The position numbers and the translations under genes are program-made. Positions 36,027 to 45,879 of a DNA stretch of 64,000 nucleotides are shown piece by piece. Origin of the DNA: Bradymonas sp963697525 (lineage in GTDB: Bacteria; Myxococcota_A; Bradymonadia; Bradymonadales; Bradymonadaceae); assembly GCA_963697525.1 (NCBI GenBank), contig OY969087.1, positions 4,154,001 to 4,218,000 of the forward strand. The letters are read 5' to 3'. Each line of letters opens with the position of its first letter. Positions within the stretch are counted from its first letter, which is position 1. The notes under the pieces were generated by a model, which saw only the letters and a program-made list of their open reading frames with translations, ran no database searches and was not told the origin of the DNA.

Positions 36027-36770
36027 CTAAAAGATCGTCGGTTCCTGGACGATGGGGTCGACGCGGTAGTATTTGCGAAGCTCCTCGTACAGCGCCGGGT
36101 CGGCGCTCTGGAGCACCCGCGGCTTCTCGAAGAACACCTCGGTGGCGACGGCGAAGAACTCGGCCTCGTTGGTCGCGCCGTACTGGTCGATGATGTCGGG
36201 CCGGCTGGGGTTGTCGCGAAGCTGCTCGAAGTGATCGCCGAGCACGTGCGTCCAGGTGCGGTACTCGGCGCGGTTGTGCAGCTTGGGTGTGCCGTCGAAT
36301 AGCCCGTCGTTCAAGTCGAGCATATGGGCGAATTCGTGCAGGGCGGTGTCCTGGCCGTCATTGGGAATGGCCACGCCGCGCTTGACCGCGTCCCAACTGA
36401 ACAACACCGTGCCGAAGTGGTGGGCCATGCCGGCGGCGTGAAACGCGTCGTCGCTCGGCGGCTTGAAGCCCGCCGGGTAGATGCCGATCTCTTTGACCCG
36501 GTCGTACACCGCCACCGGCAGCTTGCGCGCCAGCCGGGCGGCCTCGGCGCTGATGACCACCTTCATCTCGTCGGTGACCTCCAGGCCGTGGGTGCCAAAC
36601 CAGTCCTTCTCCCACAAAAAGATCTTGAGGTGCTTGTAAAACGTCTCGCGCTCGTCGTCCGGCAGGTCGTCGAGCATCGAAAAATGCTCGCGCAAGATCG
36701 CCTCCCACTGGTCGGGCAGCGGGCGCTCGTCGAGCTTTTTTCGGCGCCACTTTTTGAACAGACCGAACAT
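36027..36770 (-). CDS. mtfA: MtfA-like zinc peptidase (M90)
   Basis: This 247-residue soluble protein matches the MtfA family. The zinc motif is HEFAHMLD (about residue 145) and the downstream acidic motif is NEAEFFAVATEVFFEKP. In E. coli MtfA binds the Mlc repressor and has peptidase activity; whether Mlc exists here is unknown. ATG 36770 was chosen because the family starts with a short basic LFKKWRRKK segment; the frame is open to 36800. The gene converges with the MopE-type gene, with 3 bases between the stops. Confidence 0.82.
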   Translation of the reverse strand: MFGLFKKWRRKKLDERPLPDQWEAILREHFSMLDDLPDDERETFYKHLKIFLWEKDWFGTHGLEVTDEMKVVISAEAARLARKLPVAVYDRVKEIGIYPAGFKPPSDDAFHAAGMAHHFGTVLFSWDAVKRGVAIPNDGQDTALHEFAHMLDLNDGLFDGTPKLHNRAEYRTWTHVLGDHFEQLRDNPSRPDIIDQYGATNEAEFFAVATEVFFEKPRVLQSADPALYEELRKYYRVDPIVQEPTIF

Positions 36771-36874
36771 GGCGGGCCTCGGCCGTCGAAGGATGAACAT
36801 CCGCGTAGAATCCGTTACCCTGCCGTGGGCAGTTGGATTCGTGGGTAACTCAGAGTAGGGTGCACGTCATCGTC

Positions 36875-37402
36875 ATGCAACGCGAAGGGTTTGTCATCAG
36901 GGAGCCGCAGGCTGGGTGGGGCACAGACGCGGACAAGAGCTTGCACGTGGTGTTGTATCAGCCACAGATTCCCGGAAATACCGGCAATATCGGCCGATTG
37001 TGCGCCGGCGCCGACGTCTGGCTGCACCTGGTCGAGCCGCTGGCGTTCGACCTCGACAACAAACATCTTCGCCGCGCCGGCCTGGACTACTGGCCGCATG
37101 TCAAGTTGTGCGTGCACCCCAATTTCGAGGCCATCGAACAGACGTTTCCGCGCCAGCGGATGTGGTTTTTCTCGAAGTACGCCACGCATAATTACGCCGA
37201 GGTGGACTACGAGCCGGGCACGGTGTTCGTCTTCGGGCGTGAGACCACCGGGTTGAGCGATGACATCATGCACCGCTACGAAGACCGGATGCTGCGCATC
37301 CCGATCACCGACAAGGTGCGCAGCCTGAATTTGTCCAACGCCTGCGCCGTCGCAGTCTACGAGGCGCTGCGTCAGCTCGAGTGGGCGCCGCTGTCGGGCT
37401 AA
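36875..37402 (+). CDS. trmL: tRNA (cytidine(34)-2'-O)-methyltransferase TrmL
   Basis: This is a SPOUT methyltransferase that modifies the wobble base of certain leucine tRNAs. Signature segments are HVVLYQPQIPGNTGNIGRLCAGA, LDNKHLRRAGLDYW, FVFGRETTGLSDDIM and RIPITDKVRSLNLSNACAVAVYEALRQ. The start is uncertain because the family usually begins just before HVVLY, while the frame is open to 36833. I used ATG 36875, which leaves about 22 extra residues. It is 24 bases upstream of the kinase gene, so the two may be co-transcribed. Confidence 0.9.
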   Translation: MQREGFVIREPQAGWGTDADKSLHVVLYQPQIPGNTGNIGRLCAGADVWLHLVEPLAFDLDNKHLRRAGLDYWPHVKLCVHPNFEAIEQTFPRQRMWFFSKYATHNYAEVDYEPGTVFVFGRETTGLSDDIMHRYEDRMLRIPITDKVRSLNLSNACAVAVYEALRQLEWAPLSG

Positions 37403-37426
37403 TCGACGTCAGGGGTCGAACGAACG

Positions 37427-40400
37427 TTGAACACCAACTTTGGCAAATACGAGCTGGTCGACAAGATCGGCACCGGCGGCATGGCCGAGGTCTTTTTGGC
37501 CAAGAGCTTTGGCGCCGAGGGGCTGCAGAAGACGCTGGTCATCAAGCGCATTCTGCCGGAGTACTCGGAGAACGAGCGTTTCATCGAGATGTTCATCTCC
37601 GAGGCGAAGATCGCCGTGCAGCTCAACCACCCCAACATCGTCCAGATCTACGATTTCGGCAAAGTCGACCACGACTTCTACCTGGCCATGGAGTACGTCG
37701 AGGGCTACGACCTCGCCCAGGTCCTCTCGGCTTGCTCGCGGGCCAAGGCGCCGCTGTCCATCGGGGAGGCGGTCTATGTGGCCATCGAGGTCGCCAAGGG
37801 GCTTCATTACGCCCACGAGCGCAAGGACGAATATGGCGAAGGGCTGGCGATCGTCCACCGCGACATCAGCCCCCAGAACGTGCTCGTCTCGCGCGATGGC
37901 ACCGTCAAGATCGTCGACTTCGGCATCGCCAAGGCCACCAGCGTGGCCGAGGATGCCCCTCATCTGGTCAAGGGCAAGTTCAGCTACATGAGCCCCGAGC
38001 AGGCCCGCGGCGGCGCCGTCGACGCGCGAAGTGACCTGTTCAGCCTGGGCGTGGTGCTCTTCGAATTGGTGTGCGGGAGGCCGCTGTTTCGCCAGACCAG
38101 CCAGGAGGAGACGCTCAGCCTGGTCAAGTCGGCGGTCGTGCCGGATATCTCGAGCCTCAACGCCGACGTGCCGCCCCCGCTCGAGCACCTGCTGTACAAG
38201 GTGTTGGCGCTCGAGCCCGACGAGCGCTACCAGTCGGCTCGCGAGCTGCAGGTCGAGTTGACCCGGGTGCTGTATGCGCTGGGAGACATCCACGACGCGA
38301 TGACCCTGGCGAGCCACCTGCGCCGGGTCGAGGCGCATACCGACCAAGCCGGCGACGTACCCGCCAGCGGGGTGGTCGAGCAGACGGCCAAAACCGACGT
38401 ACTCACCGCCGGCGTCGCCACCACCGCCCCGCGGGGCGCCGACCATCGCACCCCGGTCAACAACACCCTCGTGGTCGCCTCCGAGTCGACCCGGACGCCC
38501 GCGGCCGTGCTCACCCGCGAGCGCAAGGAGGTCGTGGTCATCGCCGGGGAGGTCATCGGCCTGCTGGAGCTACGCTCAAGCACCTCCGACCCGTCGCGCT
38601 GGCTGCAGGTGCTCCAGGAGTACACGCGCATCGTCGACTCCATCGCCTTCAAGAGCGAGGGTGTGGTCCACCGGGTCAACGAAAATGACTTTGTCATCGT
38701 GCTGGGCATCCCCGTCTCCAGCGAGAACGACGCCGAGCGCGCCGTGCGCGTGGCCATGGACCTGCACGAGGCCATCGCCGGCATGAGCTTTAGCCTGGAC
38801 AGCCCGCTGCAGTTGGCCATCGGCGCCGGCGTCGCCGAGGTGCTCATCGAGCGCGGCGACGCGCCCTCGGATTACCAGTGGTCGTTTTTCGGCGCCTCCG
38901 AGGAGGTCGCCGTGCGCCTGGGCCAGGCGGCCATGGCCAAGGAAGTGCTGCTGGGTGGGCAGGTCTACCGGCGGGTGCGCCGGGAGTACGAGTGCGAGAC
39001 GGTCGACCCGGTGCGCTTCGAGGACGCGCACGGCGCCGAGCGATCGCTGCAGCCGTATCGCTTGCTTGGCCGAAAGAGCCAGCGCGCCCAGATCGACGAG
39101 TTGCGCAAGAGCTACCGTTCGTTTCACGGCCGTGAGTTGCCGCTGCGGGTGCTGCGCAACACCTACCGCCAGACGCTGCTTCGCGGCGAGGCCGCCGGCG
39201 TGCTGCTGACCGGCGAGCAGGGCATCGGCAAGTCCACGGTGGTCGAGGAGTTCCTCGCCGGCCTCGCCCCGCGCGACGTGCGCGTGCTGCGCGGAGTGAT
39301 CACCCCCTTTGAGCGCGACGTGCCCCTGGGCGCGATGGCGGAATTCTTAGCCGAGATGATGCGCCTGGGTCCGCGCGACGACCTGCGCCAGTTGCGTGAC
39401 TCGCTGCGCACCCGCGTGGAGGCGCTGTTCCCCGAGGAGGACGCCCAGGAGCGCGAGTTGCTGTTGCACTCGCTGGGCTCGATCTTCAACGTCAAATACC
39501 CCGGCAGCCGCTTTCGCGAGCTCGACGGCGAGGAGCGCCGGGCGCGCAAATACCTGTCGGTGACCAAGGTGTTGCAGCGCTTCGCCGAGCGAAAGCCGGT
39601 GGTCCTGGCCATCGACGATGCCCAAAACCTCGACGAGTCCACCCTCGAATTCGCCACCCAATTCCTCAACTCGCGCCGGGACGCGCCCGCGTTTTTGGTG
39701 GCCACGGCCAACCCGTCGCGGGTGGCCGACGACGAGGATGCCTGGCATGCCTTCGTTCACGCGCGCCATCTGGTGGTCGAGGACCTCGGCGAGCTCAACG
39801 CCGACGCCGCTCGTGCGCTGATCAAGAGCTTGCTGCGGGTCCACGGGGTCTTCGACGAGCGCCTCATCGACGAGGTGCTGCACCGCTCGGGGGGCAATCC
39901 GCTGTTCATCAAGGAGGTCGTCGAGGTGCTGCGCGACCGCGGGTTGCTCGACGACCCCGAGCAGCTCGAGCAGCTCGAGGCCAGCGACGAGAATCCGCAG
40001 TGGCTGCCCGCGAGCGTCGAGGGGCTCATCGGCGCGCGCATCGATCGGCTGGAGCTGCCCGTCAAGGTGGTCTTGCAGAAGGTCTCGTTGCTGTGGTCGC
40101 CGTTTTCGGTGGCCGACGCCGAGTTGGTGCTCGACGCCTCGCCGGCCGACGCGCTCGAGGAGCTCGTTCGCCTCGAGCTGTTGGAGCGCGCGGACAGCCG
40201 CGGCGCCATCGCCGCCGACGGCCTCGACGCCTCGCCGACGCCCACCGAGGCGCGCTCGTACCGGTTTTGCAACGCGCTCACCCAGGAGGTCGCCTCCCGA
40301 AGCCTGCTTCCCGAGGAGAGCCAGCAATTGCACCAAAAGATCGCCGAGCATCTGCAGGCCAATCACGGCGAGCACGGCATCGCCGACAACGCGCTCATCG

Positions 40401-41848
40401 CCAAGCACTTCGACGGCGCCGGCCTGCGTGAGCAGGCGGTCGCCTACTACAAAATGGCCGCCGAGGAGGCATTTCGCGACTTCGGCGCCGCCGAGTCGCT
40501 GCGCCTGTGCACCAAGGTGCTCGAGCGCGCCCAGTCCGACGACCAGCTCGTCATGGAGATCCTCGGCCTGCAGGAGCGCGCGCTGCACGAGCTCGGCCAG
40601 ATCGACAACCAGCGCGAGACCCTCGACGAGCTCCACGCGCTGGTCATGCGGGTGGGCACGTCCGACGAACAGATCGACGTGTTGTTGCGCGAGGCGCGCT
40701 TCTTCATCGACCAGGGCGACTTCAGCACCGCTCGCGAATACGTCGAGCAAGCGCGCGAGCTGGCCCATGCGATCGGCAGCGACCTGGGCCGGGCCAACAC
40801 CTGGCAGGTCGAGGTGCTGATCCTGATGAACGAGGGCAAGCGCGAGCCGGCATACGCGCTGCTCGAGAAGGCCATCGCCATCTACGAGACCCACGACGGC
40901 GCCGAGGCCGTCGAGGGGCTGGCGACCTGCCACAATCTGCGCGGGATTCTGCTGCGCCAGTCTGGGCGCCACCGCGAGGCGCTGGCGGCCTACGAGGAGG
41001 CGCTGGAGCACGCCGAGCGCGGCGAAATCGGCAAGCAGATTCGGCTCTTGCTCATCAACGCCGGCGTGGCGCTGGTCTACCACGGCGAGTTTACCCAGGC
41101 CATTGAGCGCTACGAGCGCGCCCTGGAGCAATGCCGTCGCCTGGGACACCGCCGCGACGAGGCCAGCGCGTTGGTCAACCTGGGCCACGCCTATTTCCTG
41201 ATCGGCCAGATCGACCAGGCCGTGCCCAAGATTCAGCGCGGCGTGTATCTGGCGCGCAAGACCGGCGCCAACGGCATCATCGCCGACGGGCAGATTTCAC
41301 TGGGTCTGTGCTACCTGGAGCGCGGCGACCTCAACGCCGCCGACCATGCGCTGCACGAGGGGTTGCGCATCGCCGATTCCATCCCCAACGTCTACCTGAG
41401 CATTCATGCCACGCTCGCCCTGGCGGAGGTGCGCCTGGCCGCCGGCAGCTCCGACGACGCCCGGGTGGCGCTGATGCAGGCCGAGGACGCCCTCGAGCGC
41501 AGCCAGGCCGCCGAGATGGCCTGGGGCATCTCCTACGCCAACTCCTTGATGGCCCGGGCGCTGCGCATCCTGGGCCGGCGCGACGAGGCCATCGCCAAGT
41601 CCAAAGCCGCCGTCGACATCATCGACGACGGCGAGATCTATGCGATGGACACCATCCTGTACTTCCACACCCAGATTTTGCCCGACGAGCCCGACAATCG
41701 CGAGGACCGCAACCGGGCCATCGCCCGGGCGCGTGACTTCGTCATCCACCGACGCGACCGCATCGACGACGACGCGCTTCGCCAGGCGTTCATGAGCCGC
41801 GACATCAACCGCAAGATCATGAACGTGGCGACGCTGTTGTTGGAGTAG
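37427..41848 (+). CDS. Ser/Thr kinase - cyclase-like - AAA ATPase - TPR protein
   Basis: This is a 1473-residue multidomain signalling protein. The kinase domain (residues 7-280) has IGTGGMAEVFLA, HRDISPQN (about residue 144), DFGIAKA and SYMSPEQARG. Residues about 360-500 resemble a class III nucleotidyl cyclase (VVVIAGEVIGLLELRSS; NENDFVIVLGIPVSSENDAERAVRVAMDL) but lack the metal-binding Asp of active cyclases. An ATPase with Walker A GEQGIGKSTVVEEF (about residue 595) and AIDDAQNLDE follows. The last 450 residues are TPRs. The layout suggests a kinase with STAND-type regulation. TTG is the start, with AGGGGT 10 bases upstream. Confidence 0.88.
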   Translation: MNTNFGKYELVDKIGTGGMAEVFLAKSFGAEGLQKTLVIKRILPEYSENERFIEMFISEAKIAVQLNHPNIVQIYDFGKVDHDFYLAMEYVEGYDLAQVLSACSRAKAPLSIGEAVYVAIEVAKGLHYAHERKDEYGEGLAIVHRDISPQNVLVSRDGTVKIVDFGIAKATSVAEDAPHLVKGKFSYMSPEQARGGAVDARSDLFSLGVVLFELVCGRPLFRQTSQEETLSLVKSAVVPDISSLNADVPPPLEHLLYKVLALEPDERYQSARELQVELTRVLYALGDIHDAMTLASHLRRVEAHTDQAGDVPASGVVEQTAKTDVLTAGVATTAPRGADHRTPVNNTLVVASESTRTPAAVLTRERKEVVVIAGEVIGLLELRSSTSDPSRWLQVLQEYTRIVDSIAFKSEGVVHRVNENDFVIVLGIPVSSENDAERAVRVAMDLHEAIAGMSFSLDSPLQLAIGAGVAEVLIERGDAPSDYQWSFFGASEEVAVRLGQAAMAKEVLLGGQVYRRVRREYECETVDPVRFEDAHGAERSLQPYRLLGRKSQRAQIDELRKSYRSFHGRELPLRVLRNTYRQTLLRGEAAGVLLTGEQGIGKSTVVEEFLAGLAPRDVRVLRGVITPFERDVPLGAMAEFLAEMMRLGPRDDLRQLRDSLRTRVEALFPEEDAQERELLLHSLGSIFNVKYPGSRFRELDGEERRARKYLSVTKVLQRFAERKPVVLAIDDAQNLDESTLEFATQFLNSRRDAPAFLVATANPSRVADDEDAWHAFVHARHLVVEDLGELNADAARALIKSLLRVHGVFDERLIDEVLHRSGGNPLFIKEVVEVLRDRGLLDDPEQLEQLEASDENPQWLPASVEGLIGARIDRLELPVKVVLQKVSLLWSPFSVADAELVLDASPADALEELVRLELLERADSRGAIAADGLDASPTPTEARSYRFCNALTQEVASRSLLPEESQQLHQKIAEHLQANHGEHGIADNALIAKHFDGAGLREQAVAYYKMAAEEAFRDFGAAESLRLCTKVLERAQSDDQLVMEILGLQERALHELGQIDNQRETLDELHALVMRVGTSDEQIDVLLREARFFIDQGDFSTAREYVEQARELAHAIGSDLGRANTWQVEVLILMNEGKREPAYALLEKAIAIYETHDGAEAVEGLATCHNLRGILLRQSGRHREALAAYEEALEHAERGEIGKQIRLLLINAGVALVYHGEFTQAIERYERALEQCRRLGHRRDEASALVNLGHAYFLIGQIDQAVPKIQRGVYLARKTGANGIIADGQISLGLCYLERGDLNAADHALHEGLRIADSIPNVYLSIHATLALAEVRLAAGSSDDARVALMQAEDALERSQAAEMAWGISYANSLMARALRILGRRDEAIAKSKAAVDIIDDGEIYAMDTILYFHTQILPDEPDNREDRNRAIARARDFVIHRRDRIDDDALRQAFMSRDINRKIMNVATLLLE

Positions 41849-41854
41849 GAAGCG

Positions 41855-41878
41855 GGGCGCGGCAAAGAGGCCGCGCCC
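41855..41878. terminator. Hairpin between convergent genes
   Basis: A perfect 9-bp stem (gggcgcggc with gccgcgccc) has a 6-base loop and starts 7 bases after the kinase gene stop. No T-run follows. It lies between convergent genes, so it may serve both strands. Confidence 0.55.
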
Positions 41879-41888
41879 GCGCTCGAGA

Positions 41889-43190
41889 TCAGGAGGGAAT
41901 CGGGCACTGCGAGGCTGTGTCGGCACATTTACTGTCGACGCACAGGCCGCTCTGGCATTCCGCAGCGTAGTGGCAATCGGCGCCGCTGGGCTTGGGCCGG
42001 GCGCAACTTCCCAGGCTCGCGGACGTGGCGCCGTCACAGAACAGGCCCGCCTGGCAGTTATCCGAATACATGCAGGGATCGCCGACGCCGGCGGGAGGCT
42101 TGCACGTCCCCACGACCGCGTCGGTCGAGGCGTACAGGCACAGCGTGCCCGGCTCGCAGGTATGCTCGGTGTCGCAGGCGTGTCCCTCGGTGACGAACGA
42201 GAACGCCTCGCACGTTTGATTGACGCACTGGGCCGTGCCTTCGCACAGGGAGTAGCTGGTGCACGACTCACCGATGGCGCGGCTGCGCGGGGCCATGCAG
42301 ACTCCCGAGGCGTCCCCGTCGAGAATCATACAGGTATTAGCGCCGCATTCGCGGTTGCTGGTGCATTGGGCGCCCTCGGTCTTGTCGGTCTCGCAGACGT
42401 TTGGGCTCTGGGAGTAGTCGCAGTACTCTCCGTCGGCGCAGGTGCTGCCGCCGCAGTTAGACGAACGGGTCGTACAAGTGCCCGAGCAACTTCCGCCGGT
42501 GATATTGCAATAGGCGTCGCCGGCGCATTCGTGCGAATTGATGCACGAGCCACCGTCGCCGATGGTACCCTGCAGGATCTTCGACTGATCGCAGGGGCCA
42601 TCGGTGGTGAACAACACGGCCGGGTCACACATCTGATCCTGGGACAAGCCGGCGACGAAGTTCAAGCAGGCAGCGGCATTCTCGCTATCATAAATGATGC
42701 GCCCCGCGTCGATCAGGCGCTGGTAATTGGCCGTGTCCTGATCGAACTCGGCGCGAATGGCCGGATCCTGCGCCATCTGATCGAGGCAATCCTGCTCGGA
42801 TGCATAGCGCGAGCCGACACCAACGTCGCCAACGACGGGCGACTGACACTCCCAACTGATTTGGCAAAATAGCTTCGTCTGCAGCTTGACGACGTCCTCG
42901 CGGTAGGTTTGAAAGGCGACGTCGTTGGGGTAGGTCGTGCCGCTGTCGGCCTGGCCGGCGTCGGCGGTGTCGGCCCCTCCATCGGCAGTGGTCGCGTCCT
43001 GACCGGACCCGGCGTCGCCGGTGTCGCTCGCCGTGGCAGCGTCGCTGCCCGCGTCCGCCACCGTGCCGCCGTCGGCTTGCTGGCCCGTGTCGCTGGTCGT
43101 GCCGTTATTGGAATTCGAGCTACTCCCGCCTCCACACGCTGTCGCGCCAACCGCCACGCACGTGAGTGCGACAATCATCCATTTTCTCAT
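41889..43190 (-). CDS. Cys-rich lipoprotein with Asp/Ala linker
   Basis: This 433-residue envelope lipoprotein has a signal peptide MRKWMIVALTCVAVGATAC with lipobox Cys19. A long Gly/Ser/Asp/Ala linker follows (about residues 20-85). The rest carries more than 25 cysteines in short modules such as CINSHECAGDAYCN, CTSNRECGANTCM and CHYAAECQSGLCVDSKC, the Dickkopf-like/EB-like pattern common in myxobacterial surface proteins. No enzyme motif is visible. ATG 43190 was chosen because the signal peptide starts there. Confidence 0.75.
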   Translation of the reverse strand: MRKWMIVALTCVAVGATACGGGSSSNSNNGTTSDTGQQADGGTVADAGSDAATASDTGDAGSGQDATTADGGADTADAGQADSGTTYPNDVAFQTYREDVVKLQTKLFCQISWECQSPVVGDVGVGSRYASEQDCLDQMAQDPAIRAEFDQDTANYQRLIDAGRIIYDSENAAACLNFVAGLSQDQMCDPAVLFTTDGPCDQSKILQGTIGDGGSCINSHECAGDAYCNITGGSCSGTCTTRSSNCGGSTCADGEYCDYSQSPNVCETDKTEGAQCTSNRECGANTCMILDGDASGVCMAPRSRAIGESCTSYSLCEGTAQCVNQTCEAFSFVTEGHACDTEHTCEPGTLCLYASTDAVVGTCKPPAGVGDPCMYSDNCQAGLFCDGATSASLGSCARPKPSGADCHYAAECQSGLCVDSKCADTASQCPIPS

Positions 43191-43441
43191 CACTGCCTCG
43201 CTTCTCATTCAATCAAATAGGGCATCGGAACTGGGCTGCACGCCCCCCTTGCACATTCCGTCTTGTCTCCATGCTCAGATGCGACATCCTCACTCGTATC
43301 GCCATCGCATGTCAAATTGACGCCAGCAGTCGAGTCGAGGTTGCGGCGCGTGCTGCGTCTGGTTATTTGGTACTGCGTGGCTTCACGGAGAGCTTTCGGC
43401 CTGTGAGGGGGCGGCCTCCTGTAAACTCACGGATTTCGCAC

Positions 43442-44068
43442 ATGGACGACGAACAACAAACGCTCGATAAGGCCCTCGGCGTGAGCGCCGATGAACGCGA
43501 GCAGTTGCGCAGCGGCGTCATTCCGCCGCGGATACGCGCGCGTCTTCGCCGACGCGGCGGCGGCGCGCGCCCGCCCGGCCTCTTGCTGGTGCTCGCGGCG
43601 GCGGCCGCCCTCGGGGTATGGGTCGCGAGCGGCAATACGCTGCTGGCGCTTGCCATTGCCCTGGTCGCGGCGCTTCCCATGACGGTGCTGTGGCTGCGCG
43701 ATTGGCGTCGTCGGCGCTCGGTGGCGCAGGTCGTTCCGGAATTGAGGGTGTTCGACGGGCGTGTGGAGACCCGTCGCGCCTGGCATTTTGGCTATGGCGA
43801 GGTCTACTACCTGTGGAGCGAGGTCGCTTTCATTACCGGCGAGCACGCCGGCGAGGAGGTGTCGTTGGGAACCCAGATCGGAAAGCATGTCATCGAGGGA
43901 CCGATCCGCATCTGGGTGGCCACAGTGGTTCTGGGCCCGGGCGCGGTGGTGCCGTTTTATGACCATCCGCTCGCCATCGAGCTCCTAGAGGGTGCCACGC
44001 TCGATGAGCGCGCGCCCGCAAACCCGCCGCCCGACGAGCTCTATTTGACGAACGTTCCCGCCGATTGA
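43442..44068 (+). CDS. Two-TM hypothetical membrane protein
   Basis: This 208-residue protein has a charged N-terminus with an Arg/Gly-rich stretch (RIRARLRRRGGGARPPG), two adjacent TM segments (about residues 46-62 and 65-82) and a soluble C-terminal domain of about 120 residues. ATG 43442 was chosen because sequence upstream in the open frame (to 43166) looks non-coding and overlaps the divergent lipoprotein start. The 250-base gap before it shows no clear promoter. I do not recognise a family. Confidence 0.55.
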   Translation: MDDEQQTLDKALGVSADEREQLRSGVIPPRIRARLRRRGGGARPPGLLLVLAAAAALGVWVASGNTLLALAIALVAALPMTVLWLRDWRRRRSVAQVVPELRVFDGRVETRRAWHFGYGEVYYLWSEVAFITGEHAGEEVSLGTQIGKHVIEGPIRIWVATVVLGPGAVVPFYDHPLAIELLEGATLDERAPANPPPDELYLTNVPAD

Positions 44069-44104
44069 CCGGACTGGTTTCACGAAGAACTTTCGTGGAT
44101 GTAC

Positions 44105-44584
44105 TTAAGCTTGGGGAAGGTCGAACTCGACGACGCGAATCTCCAGGCGCTGCATATCCACCAGCAAGATCCCGTCGACCTCGTAGGCGCAGCGATACTC
44201 GAGAAGCTGGCGCCGGGTGGCCGCGGTGGTGATTTGAGGAGCTTCGGAGCCCATTTTGACCTCAGCGATGTAGCGCTTGCCGGCGCTCTCGACCAGGTGG
44301 TCGGCGCGGATCTCGATCGGATGGGGCTCGCCGTCGATCATGACCTGCCAGGTCGCGCGTACCTGGGAGTCGACGACCCGGAAGCCGTGGCGCTCCAGCA
44401 GCCCGGCGGCGGCCTTCTCGCTGCGCGACGCGGCTTTGCCGCGGCGCTGTGCTCGCCAGGAGCGAAACGCGCGGCGCACAACGCGCGCGATGACCAGCAA
44501 GATGAGCACGGCGGCGAACACCGCCGAGAGCAGCCAGCCCATCTTTGCCGGGACGAGGTGCAGGAGCCTGGTGACGGCGCTCAC
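44105..44584 (-). CDS. Membrane-anchored PD-(D/E)XK-like nuclease domain protein
   Basis: This 159-residue protein has one N-terminal TM (residues 16-35), a basic stretch (RRAFRSWRAQRRGKAASRSE) and a small domain. The domain reads RSEKAAAGLLERHGFRVVDSQ, then IEIRADHLVESAGKRYIAEVKMG. This E..(A)D...xAEVK pattern fits the restriction-endonuclease-like fold of UPF0102 and resolvase-type proteins. Nuclease activity is inferred. Its start overlaps the rluD stop by 4 bases (ATGA), so the two are translationally coupled. Confidence 0.65.
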   Translation of the reverse strand: MSAVTRLLHLVPAKMGWLLSAVFAAVLILLVIARVVRRAFRSWRAQRRGKAASRSEKAAAGLLERHGFRVVDSQVRATWQVMIDGEPHPIEIRADHLVESAGKRYIAEVKMGSEAPQITTAATRRQLLEYRCAYEVDGILLVDMQRLEIRVVEFDLPQA

Positions 44585-45528
44585 CGCCAGTCCTTGCCGG
44601 CGCGGAGCGCCGCCAGCGCGTCGGCGAAGTCGGCCGGGTAGGGCGCTTCGCAGTGGACGTGGCCGCCGTTGGGGTGGTCGAAACCGAGCTCACGTGCGTG
44701 CAGCGCCTGCCGGTCGATGATGCTCGCCGACGAGGTTGCTTTTCCGCCGTAGACCTGGTCGCCCAGAAGAGGCGCGTTGGCCTCGAAGAAATGCATGCGG
44801 ATCTGGTGGGTACGCCCGGTCTCCAACCAGCATTCGACCAGGCAGGCGCCCGAATCATAGCGCTCGACGACCTTGAAATGAGTGATCGCCCGACGCTTGG
44901 CCTCGCGCCGGCCGGTGAAGCGAAACCGGTTGTGGGGATCGCGGCCGTGGAACGTATCGAAGGTGCCCTGGTCGTCGAGCCCCGGCCCGAAGACCAGCGC
45001 GTGGTATTTGCGCTCGATGGAGTGCTCGCGGAATTGGCGCGCCAGGAAGCGATGGGCCTCGTCGCACTTGGTCACCGCCAGCGCACCGCTGGTGTCTTTG
45101 TCCAGCCGATGCACGATGCCCGGGCGCAGCTCGCCGCCAATGCCCGCCAGATCGTCGAAGTGGTACAGCAGCGCGTTGACCAACGTGCCGTCGGGGTGAC
45201 CGGGCGCCGGGTGGACGACCATCCCGGCGGGCTTGTCGACCACGGCCAGGTACGCGTCGTCGTACAGCAGATCGATGGGGATTGGCTGCGCGCGCAGGTC
45301 GGGTTCTTTGGGGAGATGAAACTCCCAGCGCACGAGATCGTCCTCGCGCAAGGCGTAGCCCGCCTTGACGTGGTCGCCGTTGACGGTGATCTCGCCGGCG
45401 TTGAGGCGCTTTTTGACCTGGGAGCGGGAGAGGGGGGGATCGTCCTGGTCGGCCAAAAACACGTCCAGGCGCGTCCCCTCGTCCTCGGATTCGACCACGA
45501 AGCTAAATGTCGTAGGTCGGCCTACCAA
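44581..45528 (-). CDS. rluD: 23S rRNA pseudouridine synthase RluD family
   Basis: This 315-residue enzyme has an N-terminal S4 RNA-binding domain (RLDVFLADQDDPPLSRSQVKKRLNAGEITVNG), followed by the RluA/RluD catalytic core. The catalytic motif is GIVHRLDKDTSGALAVTK (about residue 140), and TGRTHQIRMHF is near the end. RluD modifies helix 69 of 23S rRNA in E. coli; other RluA-type targets cannot be ruled out. Its 5' end overlaps the small gene upstream by 7 bases, and its 3' end overlaps the nuclease-like gene by 4, giving a tight three-gene operon. Confidence 0.92.
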   Translation of the reverse strand: MVGRPTTFSFVVESEDEGTRLDVFLADQDDPPLSRSQVKKRLNAGEITVNGDHVKAGYALREDDLVRWEFHLPKEPDLRAQPIPIDLLYDDAYLAVVDKPAGMVVHPAPGHPDGTLVNALLYHFDDLAGIGGELRPGIVHRLDKDTSGALAVTKCDEAHRFLARQFREHSIERKYHALVFGPGLDDQGTFDTFHGRDPHNRFRFTGRREAKRRAITHFKVVERYDSGACLVECWLETGRTHQIRMHFFEANAPLLGDQVYGGKATSSASIIDRQALHARELGFDHPNGGHVHCEAPYPADFADALAALRAGKDWR

Positions 45529-45794
45529 ATGTCGCTATCGATGTGGGCGGTGTTGGCGAAGACCGTGTCGATGAACGCCTTCTCGAAGATATTGGTATTG
45601 TTGACAATATCGGCGCTGACGTAGGCCTCGAAGTGCTGGCGCGCCTCGCGCATCACGTCGGCGAGCTCCTCGAAGAGGTTGTCGTTTTTGATGCCCCGCT
45701 CGATCTTCTTCTGAATGTCGGGGTAGATGGCGATATCCGAGGCGATGACGCGGGCGCGCCGCGCCGCCTTCTTCGGGTCGTTGACTTTGGCCAT
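45522..45794 (-). CDS. Small conserved-looking hypothetical protein
   Basis: This 90-residue basic-then-acidic protein (MAKVNDPKKAARRARVIASDIAIYPD and onward) is predicted to be helical, with no TM segment or known motif. It overlaps the start of rluD by 7 bases, so it is probably the first gene of the rluD operon. I do not recognise its family. Confidence 0.65.
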   Translation of the reverse strand: MAKVNDPKKAARRARVIASDIAIYPDIQKKIERGIKNDNLFEELADVMREARQHFEAYVSADIVNNTNIFEKAFIDTVFANTAHIDSDIW

Positions 45795-45879
45795 GTCGCT
45801 GTCGCTGTCTGGTGTTGGGATGGTAACCGCTTGTGAGGATAGACCGGACCGGCCAATCCTTCAACATCTTTTGACGGGA

